From positions 124,001 to 188,000 of the forward strand of contig JAIMAU010000002.1 of the NCBI GenBank assembly GCA_023511795.1: 64,000 nucleotides of DNA, read 5' to 3'. This stretch comes from Armatimonadota bacterium (GTDB lineage: Bacteria; Armatimonadota; UBA5829; DTJY01). Below, piece by piece: positions 8,058 to 17,666 of the stretch. The notes beneath the pieces were generated by a model. That model had not been told where the DNA came from. It made no database searches and was given only the letters and a program-made list of their open reading frames with translations. A program made the translations under genes and the position numbers. Within the stretch, counting starts at the first letter, position 1; each line of letters opens with the position of its first letter.

Positions 8058-8738
8058 CTAATCTACGAATCGGTACTTGATGAGCGTCCAGAGAGCTTGC
8101 ACACCATCGGTCCACTTAATTTTTTTTCCTTGTGCAGTGTTTCGTGCTTTGTAGTGAATGGGGACTTCATGGATGGTTACGCCTCGCTTCCGAAGTTTTG
8201 CGGTTACCTCTGGGCAGAATTCAAACCGCGTGCACTTAAGCGGAAGTTTTTTTATAACGTCGGTGCGAAATGCCTTATAGCAGGTGGCTTCGTCGGTTAT
8301 ATCAGCTCGATATAGAATGTTTGCCACCAAGGTAAGTATGCGATTGGCAATTAGATTTGGCAATCGCATCCCTTCTATTTTCCCACGAAAGCGGGAGCCG
8401 TATACAACATCTGCTTTGCCTTCAAGTATTGGCTTAATTAATTCAGGATACTGTTTTGGGTCATATTCCATGTCGGCATCTTGAATTATTACAATGTCTC
8501 CAGTTACATATTCAAGTCCCTTACGAATTGCCGCGCCCTTGCCTGCATTTTTTGCGGACGAGTGGATTACTATTGGGTAGCGTTTGCTATATTCGTGCAA
8601 TACCTCAGCAGTGTTATCAGTGGAGCCGTCATCAATGACTATTATCTCTTTAGGTATGTCTACAGCTCTAACTGCGTCAAGTACATCAGTAATATTCTGA
8701 AACTCATTAAAGCAAGGGATTATGACCGAAAGTTTCAA
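8058..8738 (-). CDS. GT2 family glycosyltransferase
   Basis: A 226-residue inverting glycosyltransferase of family 2. Its motifs are SVIIPCFNE at the N-terminus, VIDDGSTDNT at about 35-44, NAGKGAAIRKGLEY, and the metal-binding QDADMEYDP near residue 85-93, then ATCYKAFR and RFEFCPEVTAKL. This set fits polyprenyl-phosphate glucosyl- or glycosyl-transferases. TTG at 8738 is preferred because GGAGG sits 6 bases upstream; a longer in-frame ATG at 8777 adds a 13-residue tail absent from the fold. Convergent with the other GT2 gene; both may feed envelope glycolipid or glycoprotein synthesis. Confidence 0.85.
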   Translation of the reverse strand: MKLSVIIPCFNEFQNITDVLDAVRAVDIPKEIIVIDDGSTDNTAEVLHEYSKRYPIVIHSSAKNAGKGAAIRKGLEYVTGDIVIIQDADMEYDPKQYPELIKPILEGKADVVYGSRFRGKIEGMRLPNLIANRILTLVANILYRADITDEATCYKAFRTDVIKKLPLKCTRFEFCPEVTAKLRKRGVTIHEVPIHYKARNTAQGKKIKWTDGVQALWTLIKYRFVD

Positions 8739-8830
8739 AGGATGCCTCCGATGGGGTCCGGTTTGGGATGGGCGCATACAAGAAGTATGGTTTTTCTTTA
8801 ATATTATACCCAGTTCAATTCCTGGCAGTC

Positions 8831-8860
8831 AAGACATGCAAATAATCGGCATGATATACT
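8831..8860 (+). promoter_or_regulatory. probable promoter for the sialidase-fold gene
   Basis: AAGACA (8831-8836), an 18-base spacer and TATACT (8855-8860). The expected transcript start near 8867 lies at or just before the ATG at 8868 and favours the TTG start at 8883. Confidence 0.5.
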
Positions 8861-8882
8861 AAAGTTGATGGAGGTGGAGAGT

Positions 8883-9950
8883 TTGTTTGGAATACTTGCG
8901 ATTCTCGGTTATGCAATAACAACAAGTATAGATATGGGATTTACAACCATGGTGGCCCCAGCGACTAACATGTTTCCAAGAAATACCGAGGGGTCAATAG
9001 TTGAACTCAAGGATGGCCGACTTTTACTTGCGTGGACCCAGTTCTACGGCGGCACGGCTGATAATGCAGGGGCGGTGATTGCGGGGGTTACTTCCAGCGA
9101 TGGCGGTCGGTCATGGAGCAAGCCATTCCTGCTTCAGGAGAACGTTGGGAAATGCAATGTTATGTCGGTAAGCCTTCTTCGGCTGAAATCTGGAAGAATA
9201 GGCATGTTTTACTTAGTAAAGAACTCTCTAAGCGACTTGCAGGTCTATGCTAGATATTCTTCGGATGAAGGCAAAACCTGGGGTTCGCCGGTGCGTATAA
9301 CGCCCGATGAGGGCTACAACGTCATGAACAACGACAGGGTAATTCAGCTATCCAGCGGGCGTATTCTAGCTCCTATTGCCTATACGCCGGATATCAGCAA
9401 GCCAACGCCGGCAGTTTCGTTTGTGCTATATTCTGACGATGAAGGGCGCACGTGGAGAAAGTCGTCGCCAGACATCTATGCGCCAAAGAGGGGGGCAATG
9501 GAACCCGGCGTTGTCGAGCTTGCAGACGGACGAGTCTTGATGATAATTCGAACGCAGACAGGGAGGATATATCATACCTACTCCTACGATGGTGGGGCAC
9601 ATTGGGAGGAAGCAAAGCCAATGTGTGTAGTTTCGCCGGAGTCGCCGGCAAGCATCAAGCGGATTCCGGGGACAGGCGACTTGCTTTTAGTTTGGAACAA
9701 CAACTTTGAGCCGGAAAAGAGTCATGGGGGCATACGCAATCCTTTGACGGTGGGCATATCCCGCGATGGTGGAAAAACTTGGACCAATATTAAGAACATT
9801 GAATCAGCACCAGGAAAGTCATGGGCTTATACGAGCATCCTATTTTTAGGTAAAGACGTGCTGCTAACTTATTATGAGACAGAAAACTGGGCTGATGGCT
9901 TATCTCTTAAATTCCGGAGCATACCACTTGAATGGCTCTATCAACCTTGA
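8883..9950 (+). CDS. sialidase-fold exo-glycosidase (BNR/Asp-box protein)
   Basis: A 355-residue six-bladed beta-propeller of the sialidase superfamily. Five Asp-box repeats are readable: SSDGGRSW, SSDEGKTW, SDDEGRTW, YDGGAHW and SRDGGKTW. An arginine-rich RNTEGSIVELKDGRLLL near the start fits the first arginine of the sialidase triad region; GVVELADGRVLMIIRTQTGR supplies another. The N-terminus (LFGILAILGYAITT) is weakly hydrophobic, so secretion is uncertain. TTG at 8883 follows GGAGGTGG by 5 bases; ATG 8868 and TTG 8865 are alternatives. It could release sialic acid or a related terminal sugar, or act on a quite different substrate, as many such proteins do. Confidence 0.78.
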   Translation: MFGILAILGYAITTSIDMGFTTMVAPATNMFPRNTEGSIVELKDGRLLLAWTQFYGGTADNAGAVIAGVTSSDGGRSWSKPFLLQENVGKCNVMSVSLLRLKSGRIGMFYLVKNSLSDLQVYARYSSDEGKTWGSPVRITPDEGYNVMNNDRVIQLSSGRILAPIAYTPDISKPTPAVSFVLYSDDEGRTWRKSSPDIYAPKRGAMEPGVVELADGRVLMIIRTQTGRIYHTYSYDGGAHWEEAKPMCVVSPESPASIKRIPGTGDLLLVWNNNFEPEKSHGGIRNPLTVGISRDGGKTWTNIKNIESAPGKSWAYTSILFLGKDVLLTYYETENWADGLSLKFRSIPLEWLYQP

Positions 9951-10026
9951 TGATGGGTGATTGACATGTGTTGCGCGCCGTCGTTATACTTTTGAGAAAA
10001 TCAAACCCGTAGGAGAGAGTTGGCTT

Positions 10027-11016
10027 GTGCAACCAAATGTGAACGGCAAATACATAATTGGTGTAGACCTAGGCGGCACAAACGTCCGGGCCGCAATCAC
10101 CGACAAAGAGGGCAATTTTTTAGGAGAAGGTCGTCGGCCTTCGCTGGCAATGGAGGGCTTTGAGATTACACTTGCCCAGATTATTCAGGCGATTCGTGAC
10201 GCAATTTCCGCTGCCAGGGTAGACGTTGATGATATTTGCGGAATTGGGATGGGCGTTCCAGGCCGTCATATTTCCAAAGAAGGCATCGTACTGTGGTCGC
10301 CAAATTTCAAAGATTGGGGCGGCGTTCAACTTCTTGCACCTATCCGTGAAGCAATTGGGGTGCCGGCTTACATGGGCAATGATGTCAATGTTGCAGCACT
10401 CGGAGAATTTCGTTTCGGTGCAGGAAAGGATGTCAACAGCTTGGTAATGCTGACCCTTGGCACGGGAATCGGCGGGGGGATTATTCTCGATGGAAAGCTT
10501 TGGCTTGGCGCAAATGAAGGTGGCGGCGAAATCGGGCATCAAATTGTGAATCCAAATGGCTTTCGGTGTGGATGCGGCCGGTTTGGCGACCTTGAGGCGG
10601 AAGCAGCGCAAGCAGGAATAATTGAGCGAGCCCAGCGAATGATTCGTGCTGGCCACAAGAGCGTTCTTCTCAAGCGTGGTGGCCCAAACCTTGATGACAT
10701 AACGCCTGCGATGATTGCGGAGGCGGCAACCGAAGGCGATGAAGTCGCGCGCGAAGTTATGCGTCAAACCGGATATTGGGTTGGGATTGGAGTGGCAAAC
10801 GCCATAAACTTCCTGAATCCAGAGATGGTTGTTATAGGTGGCGGGATTTCCCAGGCTGGGCCAGTGCTGTGGGAACCTCTTATGGCTACTGTTAAGGCGA
10901 ACGCCCTTGCTGAGGCGTTGAGCGTGTGCCAAGTAGTGCCTGCTGCACTTGGTGACGATGCAGGTATACTTGGCGGCGTTGTGTTGGTGCTTCAGGAGTT
11001 GGAAGCATGCAAATGA
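10027..11016 (+). CDS. ROK-family sugar kinase (glucokinase-like)
   Basis: A 329-residue cytoplasmic kinase that phosphorylates a hexose, most likely glucose or an N-acetyl sugar. IGVDLGGTNVRAAITD near the start is the phosphate-binding loop; GNDVNVAALGE carries the catalytic aspartate; GTGIGGGIILDG is the second phosphate loop; GEIGHQIVNPNGFRCGCGRFG holds the ROK signature and zinc-binding cysteines (CGCG). GTG at 10027 is chosen for AGGAGAG nine bases ahead, although the open frame extends to 9961. It follows the sialidase gene by about 75 bases on the same strand, so sugar release and phosphorylation may be coupled. Substrate cannot be fixed from sequence. Confidence 0.9.
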   Translation: MQPNVNGKYIIGVDLGGTNVRAAITDKEGNFLGEGRRPSLAMEGFEITLAQIIQAIRDAISAARVDVDDICGIGMGVPGRHISKEGIVLWSPNFKDWGGVQLLAPIREAIGVPAYMGNDVNVAALGEFRFGAGKDVNSLVMLTLGTGIGGGIILDGKLWLGANEGGGEIGHQIVNPNGFRCGCGRFGDLEAEAAQAGIIERAQRMIRAGHKSVLLKRGGPNLDDITPAMIAEAATEGDEVAREVMRQTGYWVGIGVANAINFLNPEMVVIGGGISQAGPVLWEPLMATVKANALAEALSVCQVVPAALGDDAGILGGVVLVLQELEACK

Positions 11017-11070
11017 AAAAGCAGACAATTGTGAAGGAAGATGGTCGTTTACTCACATATTACTGGTTTA

Positions 11071-11105
11071 CGCACTCCAGCAATAAACGTAAAAAACGGA
11101 GTGCG
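11071..11105. repeat. 8-bp inverted repeat upstream of galT
   Basis: CGCACTCC (11071-11078) and GGAGTGCG (11098-11105) are perfect complements with 19 bases between them. A competing pairing of TTTACG (11068-11073) with CGTAAA (11088-11093) overlaps the left arm. It is located between the ROK gene and galT; there is no following T-run. It may be a regulator site or an RNA switch; this is inference. Confidence 0.4.
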
Positions 11106-11200
11106 AAAAGTATCGTAACAAGAAAGCTAGCGTCTAACTCTACCAATTAAGAATTACAATATACTTCAGAAATCAAACTTAGCCTCAAAAGGAGTATCAA

Positions 11201-12178
11201 GTGTCAGAACTACGGTGGAATCCTCTGCTCGAGCAGTGGGTAATTACCGCAACACATCGCCAGGACCGGACTTTTTTCCCTCCTGACGATTATTGTCCGC
11301 TGTGTCCTACTAAGAAAGGCGGTTTCCCAACGGAAGTTCCGGCGGAGAACTATGAAATCGTCGCATTTGACAACAAATTCCCATCTCTTCAGCGACGACC
11401 ACCAGAACCAGCCATAGACGGAAACGATATATACAAAGTCCGCCCAGCTGCCGGAGTTTGTGAGGTTGTTCTTTATTCGCCAAAGCATCAGGGCACGCTG
11501 ACGGGGATGAGTGTTGAGCATATTAAAAACCTAATTGCTGTATGGACTGACCGTTATTGTGAGCTAGGCCGCCTTGATTTTGTAGACTATGTCTTTATAT
11601 TCGAGAATAAGGGTAAGGAAATTGGCGTAACGCTCACCCATCCCCATGGGCAGATTTACGCATATCCTTTCATTCCACCGATCATTCAGAAGGAACTTGA
11701 TTCTTGTCGAAAGCATTATAAAAAGACTAAGCGATGCCTGCTTTGCGATATTATTGAGCGCGAGATTATGGATGGACGACGCATTGTAGATACGAATAAA
11801 AGTTTCGTAGCGTTTGTCCCATTCTATGCAAGATATCCGTACGAGGTGCACATACTTCCGCGAGACCACAAGCGTTCGCTTAAGGAGTTTACCGAAGGCG
11901 AGAGATTGGACCTTGCTCGGATTTTAAAGACAGTGCTGACTAAATATGACAACCTTTGGGGTTTTGACCTGCCCTATATGATGGTGCTTCATCAAAAGCC
12001 GACCGACGGAAAGCAGCACAAGTACTATCATTTCCACATTGAGTTCTATCCTCCATACAGAACGCCAACCAAGCTTAAATTTCTTGCGGGGTCGGAATCG
12101 GGCGCTGGGGTTTTTATTAATGATACACTTGCAGAAGAAAAAGCAAAGGAACTTCGGGAAGCAAAGCCTAAGACCTAA
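11201..12178 (+). CDS. galT: galactose-1-phosphate uridylyltransferase
   Basis: Transfers UMP from UDP-glucose to galactose-1-phosphate, the second step of the Leloir pathway. A 325-residue HIT-superfamily protein: zinc ligands in CPLC at residues 32-35; the HPHGQ active site at 147-151 with the histidine nucleophile H149; a second zinc-type CLLCD pair near 182; and YHFHIEFYPPYR near the C-terminus. The start is GTG at 11201, with AAAGGAG about 6-7 bases upstream. It is 32 bases ahead of galK, same strand, so the two are an operon. No galE epimerase gene is in the window. Length is normal for the short bacterial class. Confidence 0.95.
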   Translation: MSELRWNPLLEQWVITATHRQDRTFFPPDDYCPLCPTKKGGFPTEVPAENYEIVAFDNKFPSLQRRPPEPAIDGNDIYKVRPAAGVCEVVLYSPKHQGTLTGMSVEHIKNLIAVWTDRYCELGRLDFVDYVFIFENKGKEIGVTLTHPHGQIYAYPFIPPIIQKELDSCRKHYKKTKRCLLCDIIEREIMDGRRIVDTNKSFVAFVPFYARYPYEVHILPRDHKRSLKEFTEGERLDLARILKTVLTKYDNLWGFDLPYMMVLHQKPTDGKQHKYYHFHIEFYPPYRTPTKLKFLAGSESGAGVFINDTLAEEKAKELREAKPKT

Positions 12179-12210
12179 TATGGATAGTTTCGTTTATCGA
12201 GGTTTGAATT

Positions 12211-13389
12211 ATGGCGAATCTTGAGCAGCGTATTGAGCATTTAAAAGAGAAGTTTGAGGAAGTCTTTGCCGGGCCTCCTAAAGTAATTGTACGCGCTCCG
12301 GGACGCGTAAATCTTATCGGTGAACATACCGACTATAACGATGGATATGTGCTTCCAATTGCAATAGACCGTGAGATACTTATAGCCGCTTCTAAGCCGT
12401 CGGACTCAATGTTCCACTTATATTCAGACAACTTCGACCGGATTGCTGTTTTCCCATTAGACAACATCCAAAAAGACCCAGAAAATAAATGGAGCAATTA
12501 CCCTCGGGGCGTGGCGTGGATGCTTCAAAAGCGCAGAAAGCACATAGAACCAACAAACATGGTCATCCATGGAGATGTGCCCTTAGGTGCAGGCTTGAGC
12601 TCGTCTGCTGCCTTTGAGGTCGCATCAGCTATGGCATTCCAGGCGCTTTATGGTTTTGAGATGACCGGCGAGGAGATGGCGCTTCTCTGCCAGGCCGCGG
12701 AGAATAAGTTTGTAGGCGTGAACTGTGGCATCATGGATCAGTTCATTTCACGCTTGGGTAGCAAAGATCACGCACTTTTTATTGACTGTCGGACTCTGGA
12801 ATCCTCACCTGTGCCCCTACCATCAGAAGAGGTAAAGGTGATTGTTGCAGACACCACACGGAAGAGGGGGCTGGTGGATTCTGAATACAATATTCGGCGT
12901 GCCCAGTGTGAGGAGGCGGTATCAATACTAAGGCGCTACCTTCCGCATATACGTGCCCTTCGAGATGTGACGGTTTCGGATTTTCGTAGATTTGGTCACC
13001 ACCTCCCGCCAACGGTACGCAGGCGAGCAGAACACGTAATTACCGAGAATGAGCGCGTTCTTAAGAGCACTGAGGCCTTACGTCATGGCAAGCTCTCCAT
13101 CTTCGGTCGGTTGATGAACCAGTCGCATGAATCGCTTAGAGATCTTTATGAAGTCAGTTGCAGGGAGCTCGATGCACTGGTTGAGGCGGCTTGGAAAATA
13201 CCCGGCGTGTATGGAAGCAGGATGACGGGAGCTGGGTTTGGTGGATGCACTGTTAGCTTAGTCGCCAACGAAGCTGTGGATGAATTTCTCGAGCGCGTGC
13301 CTCAAGATTACAAAGCGCGCATAGGGATAACTCCGCACGTATATGTGTGCTCCCCGTCGGATGGGGCCGCTGTTATCGCATGTAATTAA
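12211..13389 (+). CDS. galK: galactokinase
   Basis: Phosphorylates galactose at C1 with ATP, the first Leloir step. The 392-residue protein is a GHMP kinase: the galactokinase signature GRVNLIGEHTDYNDG at residues 31-45, the phosphate loop PLGAGLSSSA near 118-127, the catalytic-aspartate segment CGIMDQFISRLG, and the C-terminal GHMP motif SRMTGAGFGGCTVSL. ATG at 12211 lies 32 bases after galT. The stop is 6 bases from the convergent proS stop, with no terminator visible between them. Function is certain by motif; galactose could come from the secreted glycosidases encoded elsewhere in the window. Confidence 0.96.
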   Translation: MANLEQRIEHLKEKFEEVFAGPPKVIVRAPGRVNLIGEHTDYNDGYVLPIAIDREILIAASKPSDSMFHLYSDNFDRIAVFPLDNIQKDPENKWSNYPRGVAWMLQKRRKHIEPTNMVIHGDVPLGAGLSSSAAFEVASAMAFQALYGFEMTGEEMALLCQAAENKFVGVNCGIMDQFISRLGSKDHALFIDCRTLESSPVPLPSEEVKVIVADTTRKRGLVDSEYNIRRAQCEEAVSILRRYLPHIRALRDVTVSDFRRFGHHLPPTVRRRAEHVITENERVLKSTEALRHGKLSIFGRLMNQSHESLRDLYEVSCRELDALVEAAWKIPGVYGSRMTGAGFGGCTVSLVANEAVDEFLERVPQDYKARIGITPHVYVCSPSDGAAVIACN

Positions 13390-13395
13390 GTGAGG

Positions 13396-15090
13396 TTATT
13401 CTAGTCGTCGGCGAACAGACTGGACAACTTCTTCTGCGGCGACCATTTCGCTTGTCTTGGTTGCTCGGTCGCGAATTTCGACCTTGCCTTCTGCAGCCGT
13501 CCTGCCAACAACAATCTGGATGGGTATACCAATCAAATCGGCATCCTTGAATTTTACCCCGGCACGCTCCTCACGGTCGTCGTAAAGCACCTCAATGCCA
13601 GCTTTACATAGGAGGTCGTAAGTCTTTTCAGCAAGGTTCTGTTGGGCTTCTTCCGTGATGTTCGCACAGATTAAATGAACCGAGTATGGAGCAATGCTGA
13701 GCGGCCAAATAATGCCATTTTCGTCGTTGCTAACCTCGGCGACTGCTGAGATGATACGGCTGACGCCAATCCCATAGCAACCCATAATTATGAGCTTATC
13801 TGCTCCATTCTCGTCGGTAAAAGTTGCGCTGAGTGGTTCTGAGATTGCATATCGGAGCTTGAATATGTGGCCAAGCTCGATGCCGCGCTTCTCTTCGAAC
13901 GGAGTTTCGCATACATCACAGATATCGCCTGCAACAGCGAATCTCAGGCGCTTCCATGTGACTGTTTGTTTGATGTCAGACCAGTTTACGTTCACTAGAT
14001 GGGTATCTTTCTTGTTTGCTCCTGTTACAAAGTTCACCATGCCGCGCGTTTCTTCGTCTGCGTACATCGGTATTTTTAATCCCACAGGACCGCTGAAGCC
14101 AAGTGGCCCGCCGGTGTATTCTTGAATCTGTTCAGGAGTTGCCATCTCAAGCGTTTTAGCTCCTAGAATTGCTTTGAAGCGTCCCTCATTTAACTCTCGG
14201 TCGCCCCGAACTAGCGCCGCGACGGGCTTACCGTCCGCCATGTAAATAAGGGTCTTGAGCAGACGGTCGGGGGTTGTGCGGAGGAACTCGCAAACTTGTT
14301 CAACTGTGTGAACGCCGGGTGTGTCCACTTCTGCCATCTCTCGCTTTGGCTCGGCAACTTCTGGAATGATTAGCCGAAAGTCCGCAACTTCCTGGTTTGC
14401 TGCATAGCCACAAGATGGGCACAGGAATATCGAATCTTCACCTGCATCAGTGAGGAGCATAAACTCCTTTGTTTCCTTGCCGCCAATTGCACCACTGCTT
14501 GCATCAACAGCAATTGTGGATAGGCCGCATCGCTTAAAAATAGCAGTGTATGTGTCATACATTTTAAGATACTCTGCATCAAGATCTGCCTCACTGCTGT
14601 GGAATGAATAAGCATCTTTCATTAGGAATTCCCGTGCGCGAATTAACCCTCCGCGTGGCCTTGGTTCGTCGCGGAACTTCATCTGTATCTGATAGAGGTT
14701 GAGCGGCAGGTCACGGTATGAGCGCACGTTTCGCTTCACTAAATCGGTAATGACCTCTTCGTGCGTGGGCCCAAGATAATACTTAGTACCCTTGCGGTCC
14801 TCTGTGCTGAGAAGGACATCGCTCATTGCTGCCTCACGGCCACTTTCCGCCCAAAGATCCCTTGGGTGAAGCGTGGGCAGCAGTAGCTCTTGAGCGCCAG
14901 CTTTGTTCATCTCATCACGGATAATATCCGATATCTTGTTAAGCACTCGCCACCCAAGCGGTAGGAATTCATAGATTCCAGCTGCAAGCTGGCGGATAAA
15001 TCCTGCCCTTAGTAGCAGAACATGACTCCGCATTTCGACATCAGCGGGAACTTCTCTGAGTGTAGGAGCAAACAAGCGAGAATAACGCAA
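13396..15090 (-). CDS. proS: prolyl-tRNA synthetase
   Basis: Charges tRNA-Pro with proline. The 564-residue protein is a class II bacterial-type ProRS with the editing (INS) domain between motifs 2 and 3. The N-terminal RLFAPTLREVPADVEM is diagnostic; LLPTLHPRDLWAESGR, YLGPTHEEVITDLV and the motif-2 FRDEPRPRGGLIRAREF follow. Motif 3 (MGCYGIGVSRII) is near residue 440 and an anticodon-binding domain ends the protein. TTG at 15090 follows GGAGGT by 8 bases. Convergent with galK. No T-box leader is recognisable in the region upstream. Confidence 0.97.
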   Translation of the reverse strand: MRYSRLFAPTLREVPADVEMRSHVLLLRAGFIRQLAAGIYEFLPLGWRVLNKISDIIRDEMNKAGAQELLLPTLHPRDLWAESGREAAMSDVLLSTEDRKGTKYYLGPTHEEVITDLVKRNVRSYRDLPLNLYQIQMKFRDEPRPRGGLIRAREFLMKDAYSFHSSEADLDAEYLKMYDTYTAIFKRCGLSTIAVDASSGAIGGKETKEFMLLTDAGEDSIFLCPSCGYAANQEVADFRLIIPEVAEPKREMAEVDTPGVHTVEQVCEFLRTTPDRLLKTLIYMADGKPVAALVRGDRELNEGRFKAILGAKTLEMATPEQIQEYTGGPLGFSGPVGLKIPMYADEETRGMVNFVTGANKKDTHLVNVNWSDIKQTVTWKRLRFAVAGDICDVCETPFEEKRGIELGHIFKLRYAISEPLSATFTDENGADKLIIMGCYGIGVSRIISAVAEVSNDENGIIWPLSIAPYSVHLICANITEEAQQNLAEKTYDLLCKAGIEVLYDDREERAGVKFKDADLIGIPIQIVVGRTAAEGKVEIRDRATKTSEMVAAEEVVQSVRRRLE

Positions 15091-15376
15091 GGTCTTTTAC
15101 CTCCCGTGCAGTCTTCAATTAGCAATTTGAACCTAAATATTGCCTAGCTATCCGCTACACAAGTAAACCTCTCGATGAGCGAACCCAGCCTTTTGTTTAA
15201 TCAAAGGCAAGGCACATCGCCGCCAATTTTATCAAAATGGGCTACTCATAGTAAAGTCACCGGACGACTAACGTCAGAGTTTCCAATTTCTGGTTTTAAA
15301 AAGGAACCAATCCCTGGATGGAATAGCAGGAGAGAAAGCCTTTACTGCTATCAGAGAATAGGTCTCTATTTATGGC
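15091..15376. other. intergenic region between proS and the CAP gene
   Basis: Together with bases 15377-15497 this is a 407-base divergent gap. The first part holds the proS leader on the minus strand with its GGAGGT. I see no RNA gene, T-box motif or repeat here; short open frames in it lack a ribosome-binding site and look accidental. Confidence 0.6.
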
Positions 15377-15405
15377 TTGACATAGTTATCTTGATGCATT
15401 AAAAT
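15377..15405 (+). promoter_or_regulatory. near-consensus sigma70 promoter for the CAP-domain gene
   Basis: TTGACA (15377-15382), a 17-base spacer and TAAAAT (15400-15405). The predicted leader is about 85 nt before the ATG at 15498. Confidence 0.75.
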
Positions 15406-15497
15406 TATGCATCCATTTGTCGGTCTGCCGCCGAAATTCCATCCACGCTTTAGCGCAAAAGTATGGAATGATAAGGTTGGTAGTGGAGGAGGGATGA

Positions 15498-16010
15498 ATG
15501 ACCAAAATATCGCTTTTCCTTGGTCTCTTGATGACCGTAAGTAACTTTACATCCACCACGGTAACCAACCGTCCGCCTACCGGATATGACAGCGTGGTGA
15601 TGACCCAGGAAGAGATTAGGTTCGTAGAGCTAGTCAATAAAGAACGAGCTAGTAGAGGACTCCCACAGCTTACGGTTGATCCGCTCTTAGTACAGGTTGC
15701 GCGGGCCCACAGCGAAGAGATGGCAGTAAAGCACTATTTTTCTCATAACTCTCCGACGCCTGGATTAAAAACTGCAATGGACCGATATCTTGCGGCGCTC
15801 AAGCGCCGACCAACTTGGGCTCTTGTTGGGGAGAACCTATTTTACTGTTCGATAGTTGATGTGGCGCGTGGGCATCAGGCGCTTATGGATAGCGAAGGTC
15901 ACCGCGCAAATATCCTTGAGCCCAGATTTACGGCGATTGGTGTGGGCAGTTATATCACGGAGTCAGGCGAGTTCTATGTAACCCAAATGTTTTTAGCTAA
16001 GACTGACTAA
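15498..16010 (+). CDS. CAP-domain (SCP/PR-1-like) protein
   Basis: A 170-residue protein. The N-terminal hydrophobic stretch (ISLFLGLLMTVSNFTSTT) is a short signal peptide, so the product is probably exported. Residues of about 40-168 form a CAP domain: LVNKERASRGLPQLTVDPLL, ARAHSEEMAVKHYFSHNSP, the GENLF segment, and GHRANILEPRFTAIGVG. The conserved HxE/HFSH histidine-glutamate set of the CAP cavity is present. Bacterial CAP proteins are secreted and often linked to cell wall or spore functions, but a molecular activity is not established. The gene has its own promoter and terminator; GGAGGAGGG precedes the ATG closely. Confidence 0.88.
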   Translation: MTKISLFLGLLMTVSNFTSTTVTNRPPTGYDSVVMTQEEIRFVELVNKERASRGLPQLTVDPLLVQVARAHSEEMAVKHYFSHNSPTPGLKTAMDRYLAALKRRPTWALVGENLFYCSIVDVARGHQALMDSEGHRANILEPRFTAIGVGSYITESGEFYVTQMFLAKTD

Positions 16011-16041
16011 CTTCCCTGGCCTAAATAGCTACAATCTTAGG

Positions 16042-16068
16042 AGACCGTCCTTTCGGGCGGTCTTTTTC
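16042..16068 (+). terminator. intrinsic terminator after the CAP gene
   Basis: AGACCGTCC (16042-16050), a TTTC loop and GGGCGGTCT (16055-16063) form a 9-bp stem with one G-U pair, followed directly by TTTTTC. It is 32 bases past the CAP stop. Confidence 0.9.
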
Positions 16069-16098
16069 TTTTGAGCTTTGCTTATTGCAATCCCGCAC

Positions 16099-16128
16099 TT
16101 GAATCAAGCCCATCAGTTCAGCTATAAT
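16099..16128 (+). promoter_or_regulatory. promoter for glyS
   Basis: TTGAAT (16099-16104), an 18-base spacer and consensus TATAAT (16123-16128). It lies 48 bases ahead of the glyS ATG. Confidence 0.7.
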
Positions 16129-16175
16129 CTTTAGGATATTCTTTTGCTTAATTTTTTCTTTTCTGGAGATTTGGC

Positions 16176-17567
16176 ATGGCCGAAAGCTTGGATAATATCG
16201 TGAACCTTTGTAAGCGAAGAGGATTGGTATTTCCTTCAAGTGAGATATATGGTGGGATAGGTTCGACTTGGGACTACGGACCTATTGGCGTCCTACTGAA
16301 AAACAATATCAAAGCTGAATGGTGGAAATCTGTTGTTCAAGAGCGTGACGACATAGTTGGGCTTGACGCTGCAATCATGATGCATCCAGATGTTTGGAGG
16401 GCAAGCGGTCATGTTGAGTCATTCACTGACCCGATGGTTGACTGCAAGCAATGCAAGCGGCGTTTCCGGGCCGACCATCTAGTTGAGGCAATGCGGACGG
16501 AGGAAGATGCCGTCAAGCGCACGCCTGAGGAGTTAAGGAATCTTGAGAAAGCACTCGAAGGCGTTAGATGTCCTGAATGTGGCGGTGAGCTTACTCCTAT
16601 GCGGCAGTTCAATATGATGTTCAAGACTTACATGGGGCCTGTGGAGGAAAGTGCGGCAATCGTATACCTTCGGCCTGAAACGGCACAAGGAATTTTTGTA
16701 AACTTCAAAAACGTGCTAAATGCTACTAGAAAGAAACTGCCGTTTGGTATTGCACAAATTGGCAAATCATTCCGCAACGAGATTACCCCTGGCAACTTCA
16801 TTTTCAGAACGCGGGAGTTCGAGCAAATGGAAATCGAGTACTTTACGCGTCCTGAGGAGGCTGAGGAGTGGTATAAATATTGGCTGGAAGAGCGCTACAA
16901 TTGGTATGTTAGCCTTGGTATAAAGCGGAATAATCTGCGGCTTCGGCCGCATGGCGAGGATGAGTTAGCCCACTATGCTAGTGCATGCTCTGATGTTGAA
17001 TACCAGTTCCCCATGGGGTGGAGCGAGCTTGAGGGGATTGCGAACAGGACGGACTATGATCTCAAGCGCCATATGGAGTTCAGCGGGAAGGACCTTAGTT
17101 ACTTTGATGAGGAAACGGGTGAACGATTTGTACCCTATGTGATTGAGCCCTCGGGTGGCGTTGACCGGACGCTACTTGCGTTTCTATCAGATGCCTATGA
17201 GGAGATCCCTGGTGGGCGCGGGGAAGCGGGGGCGGAGGTCGAGGTCATACTTCGGCTACACCCCAGGATTGCACCAATCAAGATTGCAGTTCTCCCTCTT
17301 TCCAAAAAGAGCGGGCTACCCGAGATTGGCCAGAAGTTGTACCAGGAGCTTCGTAAGTATTTCTTTGCGGATTACGATGATGCTCGAAGCATTGGCCGGC
17401 GCTACAGGCGCCAAGATGAAATTGGAACACCTTGGTGTGCGACTGTTGATTTCCAGACGCTAGAGGACCAGGCGGTCACCATCCGCGACCGCGACACAAT
17501 GCAGCAAGTACGTATTTCTTTAGACAAGGTGAAAGATTGGGTTCGTGACAAGTTGGAAGAAAGCTGA
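16176..17567 (+). CDS. glyS: glycyl-tRNA synthetase, single-chain alpha2 type
   Basis: Charges tRNA-Gly. The 463-residue protein is the dimeric class II GlyRS found in archaea, eukaryotes and part of bacteria, not the alpha2beta2 GlyQS. It starts LVNLCKRRG-like ([20 protein letters not shown]), then has [13 protein letters not shown], the motif-2 region [19 protein letters not shown], the [19 protein letters not shown] loop and the motif 3 [13 protein letters not shown], and ends in an anticodon-binding domain with TVDFQTL and TIRDRD. Cysteine pairs CKQCKR (residues near 88) and CPEC (near 130) suggest a zinc site in the insertion. GGAG precedes the ATG by 7 bases. Confidence 0.96.
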   Translation: MAESLDNIVNLCKRRGLVFPSSEIYGGIGSTWDYGPIGVLLKNNIKAEWWKSVVQERDDIVGLDAAIMMHPDVWRASGHVESFTDPMVDCKQCKRRFRADHLVEAMRTEEDAVKRTPEELRNLEKALEGVRCPECGGELTPMRQFNMMFKTYMGPVEESAAIVYLRPETAQGIFVNFKNVLNATRKKLPFGIAQIGKSFRNEITPGNFIFRTREFEQMEIEYFTRPEEAEEWYKYWLEERYNWYVSLGIKRNNLRLRPHGEDELAHYASACSDVEYQFPMGWSELEGIANRTDYDLKRHMEFSGKDLSYFDEETGERFVPYVIEPSGGVDRTLLAFLSDAYEEIPGGRGEAGAEVEVILRLHPRIAPIKIAVLPLSKKSGLPEIGQKLYQELRKYFFADYDDARSIGRRYRRQDEIGTPWCATVDFQTLEDQAVTIRDRDTMQQVRISLDKVKDWVRDKLEES

Positions 17568-17666
17568 GCTTGCAGTCAGCTGAAATTTAGGTTGGCTTTT
17601 AGGGACAAAAGGTTTCTAAAAGAGATTAGATAACCTTCTTTGGTCAGGCTCACCAGCGTTCAATTT

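Noticed and set aside
15091-15497. T-box or other tRNA-sensing leader before proS
   Set aside because: No AGGGUGGNACCGCG-type T-box core is visible on the minus strand in this region.
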